Shown: one piece after another, positions 41,620-53,879 of the stretch
How positions within the stretch are numbered: the stretch's first letter is position 1
Layout: each line of letters starts with the position of its first letter
Source: Chamaelirium japonicum
Taxonomy: Eukaryota > Streptophyta > Magnoliopsida > Liliales > Melanthiaceae
Direction: 5' to 3'
NCBI GenBank assembly: GCA_947650365.1
Contig: OX393553.1
Span: 39,975,949 to 40,039,948, forward strand
DNA: 64,000 nucleotides
The notes under the pieces: model-generated
Seen by the model: the letters and a program-made list of their open reading frames with translations, nothing else
What the model was told of the DNA's origin: nothing
Databases searched by the model: none
Made by a program: the position numbers and the translations under genes

Positions 41620-43344
41620 TCACTGTCGATGCTTGACGGAATGATCTTGCCCGCCTTTGACAAATTCTTGGAGATGTCCTATACGTAGCAGATCTTCCAA
41701 ATGATAGTTTAGCCAGTGGCATTGATCGGTAGAATGCCCATGACTGCGATGGAAATCACAGTAGACTGTTTTATCTGCAGTGAACTTGGTGTCGGGCTGC
41801 AGTGGATTAGGCCATCGGAGGAACTCTTCGTGCTGAATGCGATCGAGGATTTGCTCGATTGGTAAATTCCACTCGGTGAAAGTGGTCTTGTTTGGAGGAG
41901 ATCGACGTCCATCATTTCTTGACCACTTATTGGCTGGAGGGGCTGCTGCCTCAGCATTGTGGGCTTTTGTAGCATACTTTGGAGTTTCTCTTTCAGCAGG
42001 CTTTCGCTTCGTCTCTCGCCCTTTCCGAGTGACTTGATCGTCTTCGACCTCGATCTCTCTCTGGATTCGATCGAACATTGCACCCAGAGAAGGAGGGGGA
42101 TTGCGGATGAAGTCATTGTAAATGTGTAGATCGAATCGGAGAGCGTTCTGGAAAGCCAACATGATGGCTTCATCATCCAGATGTCTTCCAGAGAGGGCAG
42201 CGTGCTCATTGCGAAATCTCCTAGTGAAACTTCGGAGAGTCTCGTCAGCACCCATCCTCAGCCGATAGAGAGAGTCCAACTTCTTCTCGGGCTTCAGATT
42301 AAGCTGATAATGCTGCGCAAAGAGTTTAGCCAAAACATTGAACTGGGTGATGGACCCAGCTCGAAGATTATGATACCAGTCGAGCGACGGTTCATCGAGA
42401 CTTCCTGCGAAGGTGCGGCAGAGCACATTGTTTTCTTCTTCGTGCGGCGTTAAGGCTTGCTTGAAGGCAAGGATGTGGAGAGTAGGATCTCCTCTGATGC
42501 AGTTGAATTTGGGGAGGATTGGAGTCCTCCATCCCCTTAGAAATGTTGTCTCAAAGAGACTTCGATGTAGAGGCCCGGCAGAAGAATAGCCACCCCTGCG
42601 ACCATGTCCTCGACCTAGAGGTGGGTCAAGAGGCAAGATCGCAAGGTCTTGCTCAGCCATTGTAGTATTTGCCAGTTGAAGTCGATATCGGAGGTCCGAT
42701 CCAAGTCCACGCTGAAGTGGAATGGAAGGGGAAACTCGACTCTTTGAAGGAGCGCCTTTCATTTGGTGCCTCCTTGGTATGTTGAGTTTTGAAGGTGTCC
42801 TCTTGTCGCAGTTGCGGCCAGAAGACGATTGGGAAGACTCGTCTTCGAGGCGATCCCAAACACTTTGCTTCCAGGGGGTAGCAGAGGGAGTTGGATCACG
42901 TCGAATCCTCTCGAGGGCAGTAGTACCCATTGACCTCCGTTGTTCGGAGTGGATGGAATGTCGAGGAAGATCGACTCTCTCACTTGTGGAGGGGATTGGA
43001 AGAGCGATTCCAGCCTCGGAGGCTGCCTTCTTCAGAGCATCCCTCTCAGCAGTGAGGGTGGCATTCTGCTTTGCCAATTGAAGCAGCTGGAAGTCGACTG
43101 CAGAGATTTGGTAGGTCGATGGAGGGTCTTCAGCAGGAGCGGGTGTTGTTTGCCCAATCGACTGTCGCGCGGGGTGGGCGATAGGTCGATCGACAGCTTT
43201 GCCACTCCCTAAACGAACCCCCATCTCGGGGACAGCAAGGGGCTGTCCGAAGTTGAGCCTTTGACTCATTGAACGAGTCTCAGGACGAGGTTGTTGTTGA
43301 GTGTTACTTCCTTCTGGTTGACCTTGATGTTTTGTCCTCGCCAT
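41620..43344 (-). CDS. Gag protein of the gag-only element (574 aa, looks whole)
   Basis: The minus-strand ATG at 43344 opens MARTKHQGQPEG. The N-terminal third is proline/arginine/serine-rich with a short coiled segment (LQLAKQNATLTAERDALKKA). A retrotransposon gag domain follows at about residues 265-430 (LPKFNCIRGDPTLHILAFKQ, LDWYHNLRAGSITQF, LAKLFAQHYQLN, FRNEHAALSG). A CDFHRSHGHSTDQC zinc-knuckle-like motif lies near 540. The frame stops soon after the knuckle and no pol frame follows. It is distantly related to the gag of the other two elements, with the same knuckle spacing as their CKYHR motif. Confidence 0.9.
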   Translation of the reverse strand: MARTKHQGQPEGSNTQQQPRPETRSMSQRLNFGQPLAVPEMGVRLGSGKAVDRPIAHPARQSIGQTTPAPAEDPPSTYQISAVDFQLLQLAKQNATLTAERDALKKAASEAGIALPIPSTSERVDLPRHSIHSEQRRSMGTTALERIRRDPTPSATPWKQSVWDRLEDESSQSSSGRNCDKRTPSKLNIPRRHQMKGAPSKSRVSPSIPLQRGLGSDLRYRLQLANTTMAEQDLAILPLDPPLGRGHGRRGGYSSAGPLHRSLFETTFLRGWRTPILPKFNCIRGDPTLHILAFKQALTPHEEENNVLCRTFAGSLDEPSLDWYHNLRAGSITQFNVLAKLFAQHYQLNLKPEKKLDSLYRLRMGADETLRSFTRRFRNEHAALSGRHLDDEAIMLAFQNALRFDLHIYNDFIRNPPPSLGAMFDRIQREIEVEDDQVTRKGRETKRKPAERETPKYATKAHNAEAAAPPANKWSRNDGRRSPPNKTTFTEWNLPIEQILDRIQHEEFLRWPNPLQPDTKFTADKTVYCDFHRSHGHSTDQCHWLNYHLEDLLRIGHLQEFVKGGQDHSVKHRQ

Positions 43345-43475
43345 TCAGAGAGCGAAAGGTGCAACGAGAGTGCCGTTCAGTTGTCTGATCAACCGAGAGG
43401 GCGAGGAAGTTTGACTATCAAGATCAGTTGTAGGTTCAACCGATCAAGTAGTAACGGAGAGTTGGACTTTTTGTT

Positions 43476-43496
43476 CGAATCCCACAGACGGCGCCA
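43476..43496 (-). other. Primer binding site of the gag-only element
   Basis: On the minus strand TGGCGCCGTCTGTGGGATTC starts a few bases inside the 5' LTR. TGGCGCCGT is the common start of Tat/Athila primer sites. It differs from the TGGCACGCCC site of the two full-length elements. Confidence 0.8.
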
Positions 43497-43499
43497 AAC

Positions 43500-44290
43500 T
43501 GTGGGGGAAAATCTTCGTGCCGACCCGAAGACTCTCGCAGCACTAGTCAATTGAAGGTTCGAGTTGAAGATCGTTGATCGATCTGTCAATTGGATTTGAA
43601 GTTACCTCTTTCGATATGTAAACAGAGAGGCAATCAGAGAGAGTTTGACACAAGAGATTGATCTCGGAGTTCAGCCGAAGCCTACGTCTCCGTGCTATAG
43701 GGAGCAACCCGAATTCACTAACACTTATGCTGGAGTGATCTCGACAGGCCGAGTATCACTGTAAACACTGATCTCTTCGAGAGAAAAATAAGATCAAAGA
43801 GAGGTGGAAGATGGGAAGTTGGAAATCCCAGAGCTCTGGTTTTAGAACTGAGAATTCGATCCTTTTACATTCGAAGGCTCTGTTATTTATAGGATTCCCG
43901 GGGAGGAATTCCGGGGCAAATGGCGGTTTTCTGCTGTCGTATCTGGGATTCTCCAGGTAAAGCTAGCGGGCCCCGCTACCGTCTTCTGGGGGATTCCACA
44001 GGCTCGTGGGCCTATCGGACGGGGCCGATGGGTCCCGCGGTGGTCCTCGTGGGCCCACCAGGCAGGGCTGGTGGGTCCCGTGGTAGTCTTCGTGGTCCCA
44101 CCAGGCAGGGCCGATGGGTCCCGTGGTAGTCTTCGTGGTCCCACCAGGCAGGGCCGGTGGATCCCGTGGTAGTCTTCGTGGTCCCACCAAGCAGGGCCGG
44201 TGGGTCCCGCGGTAGTCTTCGTGGTCCCACCAGGCAGGGCCGGTGGGTTCCGCGGTAGTTGGTAAACTTCTGCCAAAATTTGCACCCACA
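43500..44290 (-). repeat. 5' LTR of the gag-only element
   Basis: 791 bp, the same length as the partner at 34652-35442, seven differences by eye. TATA-like box at 43883-43892 (minus strand). Confidence 0.95.
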
Positions 44291-44295
44291 ACAGA
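44291..44295. repeat. Target site duplication ACAGA, right copy
   Basis: It matches 34647-34651. Confidence 0.95.
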
Positions 44296-44299
44296 TTTC

Positions 44300-44317
44300 T
44301 GGCACGCCCAGGGGGAC
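44300..44317 (+). other. Primer binding site of the right Tat element
   Basis: TGGCACGCCCAGGGGGAC, near-identical to the site of the left Tat elements. It is parted from its own LTR by the nested element. Confidence 0.8.
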
Positions 44318-44365
44318 TTCCTCTCCTTTCATCCGTACGTTTGAAGAAGTTGCTTCAAGTTCGCC

Positions 44366-47300
44366 ATGGCCGGAACGAATGATGATACGTTTGCTCCAAC
44401 AAGCCTCTCACCTATCGCCGAGTCTCCACTACTCCAACACGGTGATCCAGAAAACCCGGAGGATGTCATTCCCCCGGTAGTACGCGTCTACACTCGGCGT
44501 ACTCAAACTCTTGCGGACTTCTTCACGCCAGAAACTGCTGCCGAAGATGCCCGCCAAGGCGCCAATGAGGCCTTGGTGCATGAAGAAACAAGCCTCAATC
44601 CTGGAACATCTGTCCAGAAATTTGGGGAGGACCAGCCCCAACCCCGAACCCGTTCGGGTTCTCCAGCGGACTTTGCACCTCCCTTGCCGGGGGCAAACAT
44701 CCGTCATCAAGCAGAAGCAAGTCAGCGTAACTACGTCTCCGACGACGATGGCGAGGGTGCGGGCGTGCAACATCGAGACGTCCTGCGACATCATCCTCCG
44801 TCCGCTCTCCAGCTCCAAGTCATGCAAATGGGTGAACACATGGCTCAACTCACCCGACTAATGGATGAGAAAGATCATCACATCAACACCTTGCTTCAGA
44901 GACTGAGTGCCAGGGATGTCGCAACATTCGGTCAACCTCCTGCTTCTCCAGTAGCTGCTCCAGCCCCGTCTCCAACTCCTGCTCTTGCAGAAGTCGGCCC
45001 GGCAACACTAGCAACTACTCCTGCACTTTCCTCGGCTCCCGTGCCGGTCTCGGTGGCCGCGCAACCTTCAGTGGCAGCAACGATGAATGCCCAGCAAATA
45101 CAAGCACTAGTGGCTGACATGATGCGTTCCCACGGCGGCAGCCTACCTCCGATTACGACGGCATATTCAAAGCCTTACACCATAAGGATCCAACAGCTGC
45201 GCTTCCCTACCGGGTTCCAGCCACCAAAGTTCCAACACTTCGACGGAAAGGGGAACCCAAGGCAACACATTGCTCACTTCATCGAAACTTGCAACAACGC
45301 CGGCACATACGGCGACGAGATGGTGAAGCAGTTCGTTCGCACCCTCAAAGGTAATGCTTTTGACTGGTATGTTGATCTTCCTCCAGGATCCCTTGACAGC
45401 TGGGATCAAATAGAGAGGGAGTTCCTCAACCGCTTCTACAGCACTCGGCGCATCGTCAGCATGACCGAGCTTACAGCCACCAAGCAAAGGAAGGATGAGC
45501 CGGTGATCGACTACATCGATCGCTGGAGAAACCTTGCGTTAAACTCGCGAGATCGCTTGTCTGAAGACTCGGCTATCGAGTTGTGCACCCAAGGCATGCA
45601 CTGGGGCTTGCTCTACATCCTCAAAGGGATCAAGCCTCGGTCTTTCGAAGAACTGGCGACTCGGGCTCATGACATGGAGCTCAGCTTAGCAAATCACGGG
45701 GACTCAAAGGCCATAGCCTTCTAGAAGGTGGAAGAGGAGGACGAACCGGCGGCATCAAAGCAAGTCAATGTCACCGACCTCGCTTCGACTTCCAAACCAC
45801 TCAAGATCGGTGGCAAGCTGGACAAAGGCAAAGGAGCCGCCATACCACCTCCTCAGCCTCAACGGCCACCAAGGATGACTCTCGAGGAGCTTGAAGCTAA
45901 GGAGTATCCCTTCCCAGACTCGGAAGTTTCCTCCATGTTTGATCAGTTAATGCAAGAAAAGATGATCGAACTTCCGCCACCAAAAAGGCCAGAACAAGCA
46001 CATCGAGTCAACGATCCGCTCTTCTGCAAGTACCACCGGATGGTCAGCCATCCCATCGAGAAGTGCTTTGTCTTCAAAGATAAGATCATCGCACTCGCCA
46101 AGCAAGGGATGATCGAGATCGACTCTGGTGATATCGTCGAGTCAAATATGACGTCAATCACCTTCGATTCATTTCCACCAGCACTGACTGCTCCACAACG
46201 CACTTCAGCAAGGCTGCGCATCGTCTGTCAAAGATCGATGGCGAAACCAGCTCCAAGAAGACGACGACGGTATGTTCCTGCAGTGCCCAGGGCCAAATCC
46301 TCACTGCCTTGGGGGCAACCGCCTCTCGCGCAAACACTCCCTCTTCCAAACAAAGCTACATCCCAGCATGTGCTCAAAGCAAGAGACAAGCAAAGAGACC
46401 CTGAAATCAGCCTGCTAGGCCAGCCTTCAGGTAAATTCGACTACTACATCCTCTATTCCAGACCTTCGCCTGTCTCAATAGAAGAAATCAAGCCCACCGG
46501 CTGGGAGTCAGAAGGCGAACCGCCAAGGTCCCCAGAGGAGCAAGGCTCCCTGACTCATGGAGAACCCACAAATCTCCAGACAAGGTACGAGCAAGGAGAC
46601 CCGGAGGTCGGTCTGTTAGGCCAGCCTTCAGGTAAATTCGACTACTACGTCCTCTATTCCAAACCTTCGCCTGTCTCAATAGAAGAAATCAAGCCCACCG
46701 GCTGGGAGTCAGAAGGCGAACCACCAAGGTCCCCAGAGGAGCAGGTCTCCCCGACCTATGAAGGACCTACCGCTCCCACTCCAGAGCTTCACCTTGGTAA
46801 CGAAGAATCCACTGATGAAGATGCATGGGTCATGATTCCTCGCAGACGAAGGCCATGGATGCCAAGAAGTCGCAAGATCGATCGGGTAACAAGAAAGCTT
46901 CCGGAACGAAGAACTTACAAAAAGAAAAACAAAGCTCCAGGAAGAAAAGCATTCAAAGTACCGCCAGCAGATCCTGATGATCTCCTCTTGCAAAACCCTC
47001 CAGAACCGACAACGTTGCAAGAGTTCTTCCCCGATTACTTCCTCCCAGCTAATCAGCAGCACGAAGCCTCCTGCTGCATGGTTGAGATTCACGTAGCGCC
47101 GGAAGAAGAAGATAGGATCAAGCCTTCCAAAGAAAGCAACACCGACAACGAGGAGGATAATTCCGACAAAGACAGTACTGCTGCTTACGATGAGGCAATC
47201 CTGCACTTGCCACTCATAGAAGCACTACACCTCCCAGAGAAAGCTCGCGTAGCAATGGCCGAGGCTTTGACAGACCCAGACAGCTACAAAAGAAAGAAGA

Positions 47301-50300
47301 AAAACGCCGAGAAGGACAAAACTATTGTCTCATGTAACGCAGCAATAACTTTCTCGGACGAAGATCTGCAACTCGGAGCACGACTGCACAATCGACCTGT
47401 CTACGTCTCGGGATACATCAACGAGAAGCCGGTAAATCGAATCCTGTTGGACTGTGGCTCCGCTGTCAACATCATGCCTATCCAGACAATGCGCCAGCTC
47501 GGCATCACCACCGACCAGCTCTCACAAAGCCAGCTGGTCATTCAAGGGTTCAACCAAGGAGGACAGTCCACCATAGGGATCATTCGTCTAAAACTCTCCA
47601 TCAGTCAACTTGACACGACGGTTCTTTTCCACGTCATTGACTGTCAAACATCATATCACCTCTTGCTGGGAAGACCGTGGCTGCACGAAAACGATGTCGT
47701 AGTGTCTACCTGGCACCAATGCCTCAAGTACTACGAGGAAGGTCTGGAGAAGTGCATTGTTGCAGACGACAAACCATTCAATGAGGCTGAAGCGCACCTC
47801 GCCGATGCCAAGTTTTACCAAGCAAAGGACCTTGTCGCAGAAGTCCTTCCAGCTAAAGCTCCTCGAACTCATAAAGCTAAAAGGATGGAGCAGGAAGAAG
47901 CTCTGCCAACTCCAGATCCAGTACCACTATCTAAGGCGATACGCGAAGTCAAAGAAGTGCTAGCGCCGAGACAAAGAATGCGCATCAGCTCCAAGCCAAG
48001 ATCCATAAAGCACACTCCATTACCTGCCCAAGCTACGACAATCTTACGCCTCACGCCTCAGTGGCTTCGCAAAGATGAACCACCACCTTTTGCCTCGCCA
48101 AAAGGGATGGTCCAGCCGCTATCAGAAGCTAATGTCATCACTCTGCAAGAGATGACACTGCCACTACCCAGCTTGGGGCAAGCTTCAAGTTCGCCAAAAC
48201 CCATCAATCCCTTCGAATCCAGCCAACTCACAATCAAGCCAAAAGGAAGCTGGGGGCAAAATGCCACCAAGCTGCTGTTCAAAGCTGGCTACGACAAAGA
48301 CAGTGCTGCACATATGAGTACGCTCCTGCCAGCTCCAATACCACACGGGATGACTAAGACTCAAGCCCATTTACTCCAGGGTGGCGAGCAGATCCCACCA
48401 AATCGGCGAGGCATCGGCTCTCGTCAAACCCCGATGGTCATCAAAATAACAGGAGAAAAGACCTTCACCTCTAACTACATTGAGGTGAAGTTGGTAGATA
48501 AAGCGAAAGAAGGATCGTCAGCCTCCGATGCACGCTCCACCAATATCATTCATCCCGCTACAAAGGGCGCCAAAAGAAGGCGATATCAAGCTCGGCGTCG
48601 GACCATACCTCAAAAGCAAAGGAAGAGCGTCAAAAACCAGGCAAGTCAAAACCCAATATCAGTATTCAAAAGACTTGGGCCAATCGGGCAAGCAAAGCAA
48701 AGGTCAGTATTCGACCGTTTGGGAAAGCCACCCACTGAGGTGAGAAAAATCATTCCCACCCACCCACCCAAATTTTTTCAAACTGCCGATGTTCCCAATA
48801 TCATTCTGGTCTCTCTTAATCATATCACAATTGCCGACTCCTCGGTCGACGTCACTTCTACTTCGGACGACGAGTTGCCTGATGCACCGCCAGTCCTCGA
48901 AGAAGGGGGGCAATCTACCGTCGACGATCTGAAAGAAATCAACTTGGGGACACAGGAGGATCCTCGACCCACATTCGTAAGTGCACTCCTGACTCCCGAA
49001 GAGGAGGTCGCGTACATCAAGCTACTCCAAGAATATAGAGATATCTTCGCATGGTCCTATAAGGAAATGCCGAGACTTGACCCCAAGATTGCAGTACACC
49101 AGCTTGCTGTCAAACATGGAGCTAGCGTCATCAAGCAAGGACAAAGACGTTACCGGCCGGAACTGGTACCGCAAATAGAGGGCGAAGTCAACAAGCTCAT
49201 TGAAGCCGGCTTTATCCGAGAAGTTAAGTATCCAGCGTGGATCTCCAGCGTGGTCCCAGTCAAGAAGAAGAACGGCCAGATCAGAGTATGCGTGGACTTC
49301 AGGGACTTAAACAATGCATGCCCCAAAGATGACTTCCCACTGCCAATCACAGAACTAATGGTGGATGCGACAACAGGCCATGAAGCACTAACCTTCATGG
49401 ATGGGTCCTCGGGCTACAACCAGATCCGGATGGCGCCCAAAGACGAAGAGCTTACGGCATTCCGCACGCCAAAAGGGATCTACTGCTACAAAGTCATGCC
49501 TTTCGGCCTGAAAAATGCAGGAGCCACTTACCAACGAGCCATGCAAAAAATTTTCGACGATATCCTTCATCAGAATGTAGAATGCTACGTCGACGACCTC
49601 GTGGTAAAATCAAGACAAAAGTCAACACATCTTCAAGACCTCGAGCTAATCTTCAAGCGACTTCGAAGGTACCAGCTTTGCATGAACCCGCTTAAATGCG
49701 CATTTGGGGTCTCCTCGGGAAAGTTTCTCGGCTTTGTCGTACGCCATCGAGGCATCGAGATAGATCAATCCAAAATAGATGCTATCCTCAATATGCCAAT
49801 CCCGAAAACCGTGCAAGACCTCCGAGGTCTCCAGGGCCATCTAGCATATATCAGAAGGTTCATCGCCAACTTAGCTGGAAAATGCAGGCCCTTCAGTCGC
49901 CTCATGAAGAAAGGAGCAGCATTCAAGTGGGATGAAGCTTGTCAGGAAGCCCTCCAAAACATCAGGGATTACTTACTCAAGCCCCCGGTTCTGACAGCAC
50001 CAGTTCAAGGAAAGCCATTGGTCCTTTACATCAGCGCCCAGGAGCAGTCCTTGGGGGCACTCCTGGCTCAAGACAACGAGCTAGGCAAGGAAACAACATG
50101 CTACTATTTGAGCCGCACTCTCATCGGCGCGGAGCTAAACTACTCCCCGATTGAGAAGGTCTGTCTGGCGCTTATCTTCGCTACAAAAAAGCTGCGACAC
50201 TATATATTAGCTCACACCATCAGGCTCATCTCAAAAGCCGATCCGCTCAAATACATCATGTCGAGACCAGTGCTCTCCGGACGTCTGGCCAAGTGGGCTT

Positions 50301-52213
50301 TGCTCCTCCTTGAGTTTGACATCACCTTTGTCCCTTGTAAAGCGGTCAAAGGTCAAGCTCTCGCAGACTTCTTAGCAGAATATCCCCTTCCAGCAGAATG
50401 GGAACTATCGGAAGATCTCCCAGACGAAGAAGTATTCTGCATCGACATCGCCCCTTCTTGGAAAATGTTCTTCGACGGTGCGGCCAGGCAAGATGTAGCA
50501 GGAGCAGGAGTTATCTTCGTCACACCAAACGACGAAGTACTTCCCTTCTCATTTCTACTATCAGAGCCATGCTCCAACAACAGGGCGGAATATCAAGCTC
50601 TGATCATTGGCCTCGAACTCGCCAATGATATGAAACTTCAAGGGCTCACAATTTTCGGCGACTCTCAACTCGTCATTCAGCAAATATTGGGGGCATACGA
50701 GGTCAACAAAGAAGATCTAGTGCCATTGCACCTACGAGCCCTGAAACTCCTTGGTACACTCAAAGATGCTTCAATCCAGCATGTTCCCAGAAACCTCAAT
50801 CAGCAGGCTGATGCGCTTGCAAATTTGGCGGCTACACTTCCGTTCCCAGAAAAAAGCCAACTCGTCATCCCTATCTGTAAGAGAATGGTGATCACCGAGG
50901 AGGACCTCCCTATGGGAATCCCGGACCAAGTCAATACAGTACACATTTTCGTGACCGACGAGCTAGACTGGAGACAACCATTCATAGACTTTCTTGTCCA
51001 CAGGAAGCTCCCTGAAGATCCGAAGCGTAAGGTCGACATTCGCCGACGGTCTCTGAAATTCTTCCACTTCAACAACGAGTTGTACCGTCGAAGCTACGAT
51101 GGTGCGCTCCTGAGGTGTCTTGCAAAAGAAGAAGCGGAAACAGCACTAGAAGAAGTCCATGCCGGGATCTGTGGCTCACATCAGTCCGGTCCAAAGCTGC
51201 ACTTCCGCATCAGGCGGATGGGGTACTACTGGCCCACTATGATCAAGGACTCCCTCGAGTTTGCAAAAAGATGCCACACTTGCCAGCTGCATGGCGACTA
51301 CATCCGTCAGCCTCCGGAACCTTTGCATCCAACCATCGCATCATGGCCCTTCGATGGATGGGGACTCGATAATGTCGGTCCGCTACCCAAGTCATCCAAG
51401 CAGCATCTTTATATCCTGGCGGCAACAGATTACTTCTCCAAGTGGGCTGAGGCAGTACCATTGCGAGAAGTTACCAGGCACTCTGTCATCAACTTCATCC
51501 AGAACGACATCATCTTCCGGTACGGCATCCCTCGCTATATCGTTACGGATAACGGGAAGCAATTCAAGAACGCCGCTGTCAGCCAATTTTGCGCTAAGTT
51601 CGATATCAAGCAAACGTGTTCAACCATGTACAACGCCTCTGCCAACGGCCTAGCTGAAGCTTTCAACAAAACACTCTGCAAACTTTTGGAGAAAGTCGTC
51701 TCAAAGTCGAAGAAAGACTGGCATGAACGCATGGGTGAAGCGCTATGGGCATATCGTACCTCTTTTCGCACGCCAACACAGGCAACTCCGTACTCGCTGG
51801 TATACGGAGTAGAAGCTGTCCTCCCACTTGAACTCCAGATCCCGTCACTCAGGATAGCCGTCCAGGAAGGCCTCGTCAATGGCGACAACGCTCAACTTCG
51901 CCTAGCAGAATTGGAAGCCCTGGATGAAAAGCGCCTCGAAGCCTAGCAACGCCTGGAATGCTACCAAGCCAGGCTGACCCGAGCCTTCAACAAAAGGATT
52001 CGCCCTCGATCCTTCCAAAAAGGAGAATTGGTGCTCGCAGTCAAACGCCCCATCATCCTTTCACATCGAGGAGGAAAAAAGTTCGACGCCAAGTGGGATG
52101 GACCTCACGTTGTCAAAGAAGTCTACTCCAACGGCGCATATCTTCTCACCACGCCAGAAGGGCTTACACTCGGCCCCATCAATGGCAAGTACCTCAAAAG
52201 GTACTATGTCTAA
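44366..52213 (+). pseudogene. Gag-pol polyprotein of the right Tat element (broken)
   Basis: It starts with MAGTNDDTFAPTSLSPIAES, homologous to the left elements. The same parts follow in order: gag (FQHFDGKGNPRQH), knuckle CKYHRMVSHPIEKC, protease LLDCGSAVNIM, reverse transcriptase YVDD, gypsy RNase H, archaeal-type RNase H (MFFDGAA, NNRAEYQALIIGLELA), and integrase with HHCC finger and DDE core, to the C-terminal WDGPH segment. The duplicated LGQPSGKFDYY segment is present here too. There are about two breaks in nearly 8 kb, so it died recently or after only slight decay. Confidence 0.93.
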
Positions 52214-52315
52214 AAGCGGGGCTGCTTTCCTTCCAAAAAAAAAAAAGGAACTACGTGTGACTTGATCCCTCTCAGTAGGGTACGTAGGCAGCCTGTAAAG
52301 GTTCAGTCCAAACAA
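52214..52315. other. Conserved non-coding block after gag-pol, right Tat element
   Basis: An A12 run, then GAACTACGTGTGACTTGATC, CTCTCAGTAGGG, TACGTAGGCAGCCTG and GGTTCAGTCC, in the same order as at 7840-7944 in the left element. It sits between the convergent gag-pol and antisense genes. Confidence 0.7.
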
Positions 52316-52461
52316 AAGAAAAACACAACCAAACTCTGCCATTCCAGAAGACAAGTCCAAAAAAATAGATGCATGATATTAAGTTATTACCAGATAAAGA
52401 AAAACAGAACTACAAGTCTGTTCAGCAAACATGACAAGAAAGAAAAGGAAATGCGACATTG

Positions 52462-53565
52462 CTAGTAAAGCGAATTAAGTTCTTTGAGACGATGGAGCAG
52501 CTCGCCGTCAGTAACCTCCATGCGCTGCAACTCTGAAGACCGAGAAGCTACCCGCTCCCGATGCGTCGCCAGCTCGATGCGCTGCTTTGCCAAGTCTGCT
52601 CCAGAAGACTTCTCGATCGTCTCAGCTTTCTCGAAAGATGCACGAGCAGCCTCTAGCTTCTTCCGCGCCCGAACAAGGCTCGCAGTGGCAAGTGCATGCT
52701 GCGCCTCCAGTCGACGCTCCTCGTCCTCGGCCTTTGCCAGTATCAGGGGGAGGTCATCTTCCATCGAAGCCCGTTTCAAGCAATGAGCTTCATTATCCGC
52801 CAAGAGAACACGCATCTTTGCCTCAAACAAAGAGCCATCTACCTGGAAGGCCGCCAGGTTCTTGCAAAACTCAGGCCCCTCAAGAACCCACCAGCTGCTC
52901 AAAGCGTCAAAGCCCTCTTCCTGGAAGGGTGCGAGCGTCGTCTGGATATACTTCCGACAGCTCTCCAAAAGAAGCACAGAGAGAAGGTCTCGCGAACTGC
53001 ACTTTCTCCTGTCAGCCTCTGAGTGCACAGGCAAGGTGGGCTCCGGTCCTGAAGACTCAAGTGTAGGAACCGCCTCCTGGACCATCGCCGTGATAACAGT
53101 CAGCGGAACCACCGGAGCCGAAGGAGGAGGCACAGGCAAACCTTTCGACAAAACGACTGCGGGAGTAGCCTCTGCCGGAGTACCAGACCTAGCTGGAGGA
53201 GTCTGTTCTCTCCCTACACTGGAGACCTCATCCTCCTCCCCAAAGCTTAACTGCTCCACGTCAATATCATCCAGATTGACAGCACTGCAGGCAAAATCTG
53301 CTCCACACGCTCCCAAAAGCTCCAAGTTATCCCAGGGAACATCCAGCCCGCCACCTTCAATCAACGTTGCTCTGAGGGGAGAGCACTCCTGCCTAACTCC
53401 CTTCGGGGCAGACTCGCAGTCCGGTCCAGCAGACCCTGCCAAAATAAGAGCTGGACAACTCAGCCAACGAAGTAAGAGTACAAGCACAAAAATTCATGAA
53501 ACACTAAAAACAAGGTATACCTGCAGCATCCGAAGAAGATACCCCAGAAGGAGGGATTACCTCAT
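52462..53565 (-). pseudogene. Antisense gene remnant of the right Tat element (coiled-coil part)
   Basis: The minus-strand frame closes at TAG 52464-52462. It carries the acidic NLDDIDVEQLSFGEEDE segment and a C-terminal coiled coil homologous to the second part of the left element's antisense gene. An intron-like gap lies in the equivalent place, with GGTATACC and TTTTGGCAG at its ends, and a short tail of the first part (DEVIPPSG) is kept. The plant mobile domain is not recognisable, so the gene is a fossil. Confidence 0.75.
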
Positions 53566-53567
53566 CG

Positions 53568-53855
53568 GCAAAAAGCCACGACCCTCTCCTCCTCTCTCCT
53601 GTTAAAACTAGCAGGGGGGGCCTTGAGCAAATAAAGAAAAATAGAGGGGGGTCACAGCAAAAAAAGCCACGACTCTCTCTCCTCTCTCCTGTTAAAACTA
53701 GCAGGGGGGGCCCTTAAGCAAATAAAAAGAAGAGAGGGGGGTCACAGTAAAAAGCCGTGACCCTCTCCTTCTCTCCTGTTAAATTAGCAGGGGGGGCCTT
53801 GAGCGAATAAACAAAGTAGAGGGGGGTCATGGCAAAAAGCCACGACCCCCTCTCT
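53568..53855 (-). repeat. Tandem repeat, about 88 bp, 3.3 copies
   Basis: Units start at GCAAAAAGCCACGACCCTCT (about 53568, 53657, 53746, 53831) and hold CTCTCCTGTTAAAACTAGCA and a G7 run. They differ at several positions. The array occupies the place where the mobile-domain part would be expected from the left element. Confidence 0.85.
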
Positions 53856-53879
53856 CTATCTCTTCTATTTAACATGCAG

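Larger units (their letters stand above)
34652..44290 (-). mobile_element. Gag-only Tat-like LTR retrotransposon, non-autonomous, nested
   Basis: 9639 bp on the minus strand, flanked by ACAGA. In element orientation: 5' LTR (44290-43500), primer site, gag (43344-41620), a block of hairpin-forming repeats, an antisense gene (37907-40570 on the plus strand), large dyad-rich arrays (37460-35566), a purine tract and the 3' LTR (35442-34652). No protease, reverse transcriptase, RNase H or integrase is present, so it would depend on a partner. The LTRs are 791 bp each with seven differences, about 0.34 My at 1.3e-8 per site per year. Gag looks whole; the antisense gene has about two breaks. Confidence 0.95.
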
